Source: an uncultured Bacilli bacterium (GTDB lineage Bacteria > Bacillota_I > Bacilli_A > RF39 > UBA660). From it: a stretch of 9,344 nt of DNA. Of the stretch, positions 6,007-9,344 are shown piece by piece. The notes under the pieces were generated by a model, which saw nothing but the letters and a program-made list of their open reading frames with translations, did no database searches and was not told where the DNA came from. Numbering within the stretch: the first letter of the stretch is position 1; the number at the start of each line of letters is the position of its first letter. The stretch is from positions 1 through 9,344 of the forward strand of contig CALVIK010000095.1 in NCBI GenBank assembly GCA_944329545.1, in the 5' to 3' direction. The translations under genes and the position numbers were made by a program.

Positions 6007-6024
6007 AATTATTCACCTACAATT

Positions 6025-6030
6025 ATTATA
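6025..6030 (-). promoter_or_regulatory. -10 box of the transglutaminase-like gene
   Basis: A perfect TATAAT on the minus strand, 18 bases before the start codon. The predicted start near 6018 lies in AGGTGA, leaving a leader of about 12 nt. The -35 region would fall in the rpsT terminator and matches poorly. Confidence 0.5.
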
Positions 6031-6042
6031 CCAAAATAAATA

Positions 6043-6079
6043 AAAAAAAGTAAATTAGCTCATTTGATTTACTTTTTTT
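6043..6079 (-). terminator. Terminator of rpsT, enclosing its stop codon
   Basis: A 13-bp perfect inverted repeat (6043-6055 and 6067-6079; AAAAAAAGTAAAT) with an 11-nt loop, giving a long T-run on the minus strand. The rpsT TAA stop (6055-6057) is at the loop edge. The stem is AT-rich apart from one G-C pair, so the hairpin core is weak. Confidence 0.65.
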
Positions 6080-6318
6080 GTTAATCTAGATTTTTTGCGG
6101 GCTGCTGTGTTTTTAGCCACTACCTTCGCACTTACAGCTTTATCAATTCTTTTGATAGCTGTTTTTAAATTTTCTTCTGCTTTATTTTTATCTTTACCAG
6201 CAATACTTCTTTCAACATTTTTACAAGCTGTTTTCATACTAGCGCTATACATATTGTTTCTTACTTCTTTTTTTTCATTTACTAAAACTCTTTTTTTTGC
6301 GTTTTTCATATTGGCCAT
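6055..6318 (-). CDS. rpsT: 30S ribosomal protein S20
   Basis: An 87-residue, strongly basic, helical protein that binds 16S rRNA early in small-subunit assembly. The N-terminus MANMKNAKKRV and the C-terminus AARKKSRLTKKVNQMS are characteristic of S20, as is the length. The ATG at 6318 is chosen over a GTG at 6327 because that GTG is part of the strong GGGAGGTG ribosome binding site. It is divergent from gpr, a gene order common in Firmicutes. Transcription is from a good sigma-A promoter and ends in a hairpin overlapping the stop. Confidence 0.96.
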   Translation of the reverse strand: MANMKNAKKRVLVNEKKEVRNNMYSASMKTACKNVERSIAGKDKNKAEENLKTAIKRIDKAVSAKVVAKNTAARKKSRLTKKVNQMS

Positions 6319-6348
6319 AATTTTCACCTCCCAGCCATTAGCAAATAT

Positions 6349-6377
6349 ATTTTAACAAAAAAATTAAGAAAATGCAA
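6349..6377 (-). promoter_or_regulatory. Promoter of rpsT
   Basis: On the minus strand TTGCAT (6377-6372), 17-bp spacer and TAAAAT (6354-6349). The predicted start near 6342 gives a leader of about 24 nt, longer than most in this window. Confidence 0.65.
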
Positions 6378-6421
6378 ATAAAAAAGCACTTTTTTGGAAA
6401 AAATAATTTATAGGTGATAAA

Positions 6422-7438
6422 ATGGGACACGAAATTGATTTAAAAAATTATGAAGTACATACTGATTTAGCTATTGAACTTGTTGAAAGTGGTAAAGAAA
6501 ACATAAAATATGAAGACATAAAAGTTACTGATATTATTTTAGATAGTGATAATGCACAAAAAATAAATAAAAAAGCCGGAAGGTATATTACAATTGAATT
6601 TGAAGATATTACTGATTATGAAAATAAAGAAAAAGTCAAAAAAGTTTTAAATAAAGAATTACAAAAATTAATCAAACCTGTATCTTTAAATGATAATAGT
6701 TTAGTATTAATTGTTGGCCTTGGTAATCGAAAATCTACACCAGATTCTTTAGGACCTTTAGTTATTGATAAAGTCTTAGTGACTAATCATTTAGCGTTTT
6801 ATAATCAGTTAGAAGCGGGATTTAAAAAAGTAGCGGCATTTGTTCCTGGGGTTATGGGAGAAACGGGAATTGAAACTAGTGATATGCTTTATAATTTGGT
6901 GAATTTTTTAAAACCAGATTTAGTAATTACTATCGATGCTTTAGCGGCTAGCTCTATTGAAAGATTAAATAAAACTATTCAAATGACTGATGCAGGAATT
7001 AATCCTGGAAGTGGTGTTGGTAACAAAAGAAAAGAAATAAGTAAAGATACTTTAAAAGTACCAGTTATTGCTATAGGTGTACCCACAGTCGTTGATGCCT
7101 CTTCCATTGTTAGTGATACAATAAATTATATGTATAAACATTTTGCATATTCTAAAGAAAATTATGATAATCCTGCAAGTAAATTACAAATTGGTGTTAA
7201 TTATTTAGACAAAAGCATTAATATTGCTGAAGCAGATAAAAAAAATTTATTTGGTATAGTAGGTTCTTTAAGCGAAACGGATATTAAGCATTTGGTTTTT
7301 GAAGTTTTAAATCCAATTGGCTATAATTTAATGGTAACCCCTAAAGAAGAAGATTTTGTGATTGAAAAATTAGCTAGTTTAATTAGCGATAGTTTAAATC
7401 AATCACTTCATACTAAAGTAAAACATACAATTGACTAA
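6422..7438 (+). CDS. gpr: GPR endopeptidase (germination protease)
   Basis: A 338-residue protease of family A25 that degrades small acid-soluble spore proteins during germination. It is made in the forespore as an inactive zymogen. The N-terminus MGHEIDLKNYEVHTDLAIE aligns with the Bacillus propeptide region, with D15 at the expected autoprocessing point. The active-site segments are GNRKSTPDSLGPL (101-113, D108) and ITIDALAAS (169-177, D172), matching the two essential aspartates of the Bacillus enzyme in spacing; FVPGVMGETGIETSDM and TDAGINPGSGVGNKRKEIS are also conserved. It looks full length and intact. The start follows AGGTGAT. No clear sigma-A or sigma-G promoter could be identified upstream. 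Its presence indicates a sporulating lineage or a recent loss of sporulation. Confidence 0.95.
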   Translation: MGHEIDLKNYEVHTDLAIELVESGKENIKYEDIKVTDIILDSDNAQKINKKAGRYITIEFEDITDYENKEKVKKVLNKELQKLIKPVSLNDNSLVLIVGLGNRKSTPDSLGPLVIDKVLVTNHLAFYNQLEAGFKKVAAFVPGVMGETGIETSDMLYNLVNFLKPDLVITIDALAASSIERLNKTIQMTDAGINPGSGVGNKRKEISKDTLKVPVIAIGVPTVVDASSIVSDTINYMYKHFAYSKENYDNPASKLQIGVNYLDKSINIAEADKKNLFGIVGSLSETDIKHLVFEVLNPIGYNLMVTPKEEDFVIEKLASLISDSLNQSLHTKVKHTID

Positions 7439-7459
7439 TAAACTAGATAACTGTATAAT
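7431..7459 (+). promoter_or_regulatory. Promoter of the pilin-gtrA operon, overlapping the gpr stop codon
   Basis: TTGACT (7431-7436), 17-bp spacer, perfect TATAAT (7454-7459): the best promoter in the window. The -35 box is made from the last sense codon and first stop base of gpr. The predicted start near 7466 leaves a leader of about 11 nt starting at GGTGA. Confidence 0.8.
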
Positions 7460-7476
7460 AAAAATGGTGAAAAAAT

Positions 7477-7842
7477 ATGAAAAAAGGTTTTACATTAATT
7501 GAATTATTAACAGTTATTGTTCTTTTAGGAATAATAGCAGCAATCACAGTCCCAATTATAGTTGATACAATTCAAGATTCTCGAATAAAGTCTTGTGAAG
7601 AAACGGTTAGAACTATTGAAAGTGCAGCGGAAAGATGGCATGCTCATAATCCAAATGCCGCCACAATTATTACGGTAAAAGAATTACAAGATGAAGGATA
7701 TTTATCAGCTGAAGATGAAATTGTCAATCCAGTAATTACTAGCGGAAATAATAGCATGAATAATGAAGAAATAACTATAACTTATGATAAAACATATAAT
7801 CAATACAGTTATAAAATGCGCGCTGATATTTGTGAAAAATAG
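7477..7842 (+). CDS. Type IV pilin/pseudopilin-like protein (ComGC-like)
   Basis: A 121-residue prepilin with a classical class III signal: MKKG|FTLIELLTVIVLLGIIAAIT. Prepilin peptidase should cut after G4 and methylate F5, and the mature residue 5 is the conserved glutamate (E9 of the precursor). The hydrophobic helix runs from about 5 to 28. The following segment, with C40, then LQDEGYLS (70-77), resembles the competence pseudopilin ComGC, and a second cysteine C119 near the end could pair with C40. The protein is somewhat longer than usual ComGC. No pilus ATPase, platform protein or peptidase lies in the window, so its assembly machinery must be elsewhere. It is co-transcribed with gtrA, whose start is 8 bases after this stop. 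Confidence 0.85.
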   Translation: MKKGFTLIELLTVIVLLGIIAAITVPIIVDTIQDSRIKSCEETVRTIESAAERWHAHNPNAATIITVKELQDEGYLSAEDEIVNPVITSGNNSMNNEEITITYDKTYNQYSYKMRADICEK

Positions 7843-7850
7843 GTGGGACA

Positions 7851-8276
7851 ATGATTAAAGAATTATATTTTAAATATAAAGAGATAATTAATTATTTAAT
7901 TTTTGGCGTTTTAACAACTATTGTTAGTGTTATTACTTATGTTTTGTTTGCTAATTTACTATTTACTGAAAAAACTGATATTACAGTTCAAATAAGTAAT
8001 GTTTTATCTTGGATATGCGCTGTTATTTTTGCTTATATAACTAATAGAAAATATGTTTTTAATAGTAAAACTAAAGGAAGAGATAAATATAAAGAAATTT
8101 TTAATTTCTTTATAGCGCGTTTTTCTTCTTTATTAATTGATATGGCATTAATGTTTGTTTTGTTTAGTTTAATGCATATTGATGATACTATTAGTAAAAT
8201 TATTGTTCAATTCGTTGTGGTTGTAGTAAATTATATTTTTAGTAAAATTTTTGTTTTTAAAAATAATACGGATTAA
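7851..8276 (+). CDS. GtrA family membrane protein (polyprenyl-phosphate-linked sugar flippase-like)
   Basis: A 141-residue protein with four transmembrane helices (about 13-36, 47-65, 84-108, 114-134) and the GtrA/DPMS-type pattern: NYLIFGVLTT in helix 1, NRKYVF after helix 2 and SKIFVF after helix 4. GtrA proteins are thought to move undecaprenyl-phosphate-linked sugars across the membrane for glycosylation of wall polymers or surface molecules. The glycosyltransferase usually found beside it is absent. It follows the pilin gene closely, with AGGTGGG made from the pilin stop region as ribosome binding site, so the two are translated from one mRNA. Glycosylation of the pilin is a possible link but is speculation. 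Confidence 0.85.
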   Translation: MIKELYFKYKEIINYLIFGVLTTIVSVITYVLFANLLFTEKTDITVQISNVLSWICAVIFAYITNRKYVFNSKTKGRDKYKEIFNFFIARFSSLLIDMALMFVLFSLMHIDDTISKIIVQFVVVVVNYIFSKIFVFKNNTD

Positions 8277-8293
8277 ATTCTGTATTTTTTTTT
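8265..8293 (+). terminator. Terminator of the pilin-gtrA operon, enclosing the stop codon
   Basis: An 8-bp stem with one G-U pair (AATACGGA, 8265-8272, with TCTGTATT, 8279-8286), a 6-nt loop TTAAAT containing most of the gtrA TAA stop (8274-8276), and nine T (8285-8293). Confidence 0.75.
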
Positions 8294-8324
8294 GTAAAAA
8301 AAAGGGATTTTAAAATAAAAATTC

Positions 8325-8330
8325 TATAAT
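8325..8330 (+). promoter_or_regulatory. -10 box upstream of the DUF1016 genes
   Basis: A perfect TATAAT with no good -35 hexamer at 16-18 bp. The predicted start near 8337 leaves about 30 nt of leader. It lies after the gtrA terminator and is the only candidate promoter for the tandem nuclease genes. Confidence 0.4.
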
Positions 8331-8366
8331 ACATAATAAAGGGGCAATTTAAAGAAGGTGGTGTTT

Positions 8367-9251
8367 ATGAATTATTATAATGAAATAAAAGAAGTACTAG
8401 TTAAAAATGAGGTTTATAAAAAGGTAAAGGAGTATTCAAAGAATAAAAGTGATCTAAATGCTTACTATGAAGTAGGAAGATTAATAGTAGAAGCTCAAGG
8501 CGGGGAAAAAAGAGCAAAATATGGTAATAGACTTATTAAAGAATATTCAGAAAAATTAACTAAAGAACTTGGTAAAGGATATAAGGTCAGTAATTTAAAA
8601 AATATGCGCCAATTTTTTTTGAGATTTAGAAAAGGCCAGACAGTGTCTGGCGAATTAAGTTGGTCTCATTATTCTGAATTGATTCGTATATCTAATGACA
8701 AACAAATGGCTTATTATCAGTATCTTTCTATAAAACTCAATTTATCAGTAAGGGAGCTTAGAGAAAGAATTAAATCAAAAGAATATGAAAGGATAGGAAA
8801 GAAACAAGAATTAGAAAAGCCAAAAGTAAATACATTAATTAAAAACCCAATATTAATTAAAGTAAAAAATAAAAATGAGAAATTAACTGAGTATGCTTTA
8901 CATCAAGTTATTTTAGAAAATATTGATGATTTCTTAAAAGAGTTAGGTGTGGGATTTTTGTATGCAGGTAGTGAAGTAAAAATAAAATTAGGTGACAGCT
9001 ATAATTATATAGATTTCTTACTATTTAATTATATTTATAATTGTTTTGTTGTTATAGAGTTAAAAATAGCAGAATTAAAAGCTGAACATATCGGACAAAT
9101 AACTAAATATATAAATTATGTAGATAAACATATTAAAGAAGTATTTCATGAAAAAACCGTAGGCGTTATTATTTGCCGAAAAGAAAACAAATTTATTATG
9201 GAGTACTGCACTAATCCAAATATTTTTGCATCCACTTATCAGACAATATAG
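8367..9251 (+). CDS. DUF1016/YhcG-type PDDEXK nuclease
   Basis: A 294-residue protein of the YhcG family. The N-terminal DUF1016 helical domain (about 1-145) includes YGNRLIKEYSEKLTKELGKGY (52-72), the LSWSHYSELI motif (98-106) and LSVRELRERI (126-135). The C-terminal restriction-like nuclease fold carries YIDFLLF with D216, VVIELK with E231 and K233, and GQITKY with Q244, so the catalytic set looks complete. The end, IFASTY, is a normal family terminus, so the protein is full length. Family members are often found in or beside type I restriction-modification loci; the exact substrate is not settled. The ATG at 8367 is chosen over GTG codons at 8358/8361 that belong to the AGGTGGTG ribosome binding site. 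A second, near-identical copy begins 14 bases after its stop. Confidence 0.88.
   Translation: MNYYNEIKEVLVKNEVYKKVKEYSKNKSDLNAYYEVGRLIVEAQGGEKRAKYGNRLIKEYSEKLTKELGKGYKVSNLKNMRQFFLRFRKGQTVSGELSWSHYSELIRISNDKQMAYYQYLSIKLNLSVRELRERIKSKEYERIGKKQELEKPKVNTLIKNPILIKVKNKNEKLTEYALHQVILENIDDFLKELGVGFLYAGSEVKIKLGDSYNYIDFLLFNYIYNCFVVIELKIAELKAEHIGQITKYINYVDKHIKEVFHEKTVGVIICRKENKFIMEYCTNPNIFASTYQTI
8376..8410 (+). repeat. 35-bp direct repeat, copy 1, in the 5' end of the first DUF1016 gene
   Basis: Codons 4 to 15 of the gene are identical over 35 bases to 9275-9309, at an offset of 899 bp. Outside this run most differences are synonymous, so the repeat reflects a gene duplication under selection rather than a mobile repeat. 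Confidence 0.85.
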
Positions 9252-9265
9252 AAAGAAGTGATACA

Positions 9266-9344
9266 TTGAACTACTATAATGAAATAAAAGAAGTACTAGT
9301 TAAAAATGAAGTATATAAAAGAGTAAAAGATTATTCTAAAAATA
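9266..9344 (+). CDS. Second DUF1016/YhcG-type nuclease gene, 5' end only (runs off the window)
   Basis: The first 26 codons read LNYYNEIKEVLVKNEVYKRV and on, identical to the upstream protein except for the start codon, K19 to R and E22 to D. Translation probably begins at the TTG at 9266, aligned exactly with the ATG of copy 1 and preceded by AGAAGTGAT. It is 14 bases downstream of copy 1 with no terminator between, so the two form an operon. The rest of the gene, and whether the two proteins diverge in the nuclease domain, lies outside the window. Confidence 0.8.
   Translation, partial: MNYYNEIKEVLVKNEVYKRVKDYSKN
9275..9309 (+). repeat. 35-bp direct repeat, copy 2, in the 5' end of the second DUF1016 gene
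   Basis: Identical to 8376-8410. Recombination between the two copies would remove exactly one gene length and leave a functional chimera. Confidence 0.85.

Noticed and set aside
6095..6355. 86-codon hydrophobic plus-strand ORF
   Set aside because: It is the complement of lysine/alanine-rich rpsT, which yields Phe/Leu/Ala-rich shadow sequence.
6381..6398. AAAAAAGCACTTTTTT inverted repeat before gpr as an operator or terminator
   Set aside because: The stem is nearly all A-T and expected by chance in this composition.
9075..9266. 63-codon minus-strand ORF
   Set aside because: Antisense to the end of the DUF1016 nuclease domain.

Overview
The window is 9.3 kb of very AT-rich bacterial DNA. 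It reads in the standard code: all tryptophans in the genes are TGG, and the 11 intact or partial gene ends seen stop with TAA or TAG. Ribosome binding sites are mostly of the GGTGAT/AGGTGA type. A divergent rpsT/gpr pair (ribosomal protein S20 and the spore germination protease) places it among endospore-forming or formerly sporulating Firmicutes, most likely an uncultured low-GC Bacilli lineage. No species can be named from the sequence.

Layout. Positions 1-67 hold the last 21 codons of an unknown gene, closed by a strong terminator. A SEDS-family cell-wall polymerase (RodA-like, minus strand, 173-1315) converges on it. Back to back with rodA is a 103-residue membrane-anchored protein with a glucose-type PTS EIIB fold that has lost its phosphorylatable cysteine (1424-1735). 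Next comes a two-gene RloA/RloB cassette (1870-3729): an AAA15-type ATPase and a Toprim-like RloB protein, resembling AbiL-type phage abortive-infection systems. rloB appears broken by a +1 frameshift. The cassette is bracketed by two identical 20-bp terminator hairpins, and rloA differs from its neighbours in ribosome binding site and arginine codons, which suggests transfer. A multi-pass orphan histidine kinase (3817-5040) follows.

A membrane-anchored transglutaminase-like protein (5074-6006) and rpsT (6055-6318) lie on the minus strand. gpr (6422-7438) diverges from rpsT. A ComGC-like pseudopilin (7477-7842) and a GtrA flippase-like protein (7851-8276) form a small operon whose promoter sits on the gpr stop codon. 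The window ends in tandem DUF1016/YhcG-type PDDEXK nuclease genes: one complete (8367-9251) and the first 26 codons of a near-identical second copy (9266-9344).

Two genome-style features recur. Several promoters lie so close to their genes that the predicted mRNA leaders are only about 10-12 nt and begin at the Shine-Dalgarno. Several intrinsic terminators contain the upstream gene's stop codon inside the hairpin. The best candidates for unusual biology are the rloAB cassette with its frameshift, the cysteine-less EIIB protein, the tandem nuclease genes and this extreme transcript compaction. There are two candidate defence loci (rloAB and DUF1016) but no mobile-element genes, CRISPR array, tRNA or rRNA. 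No gene-free stretch exceeds about 140 bases.
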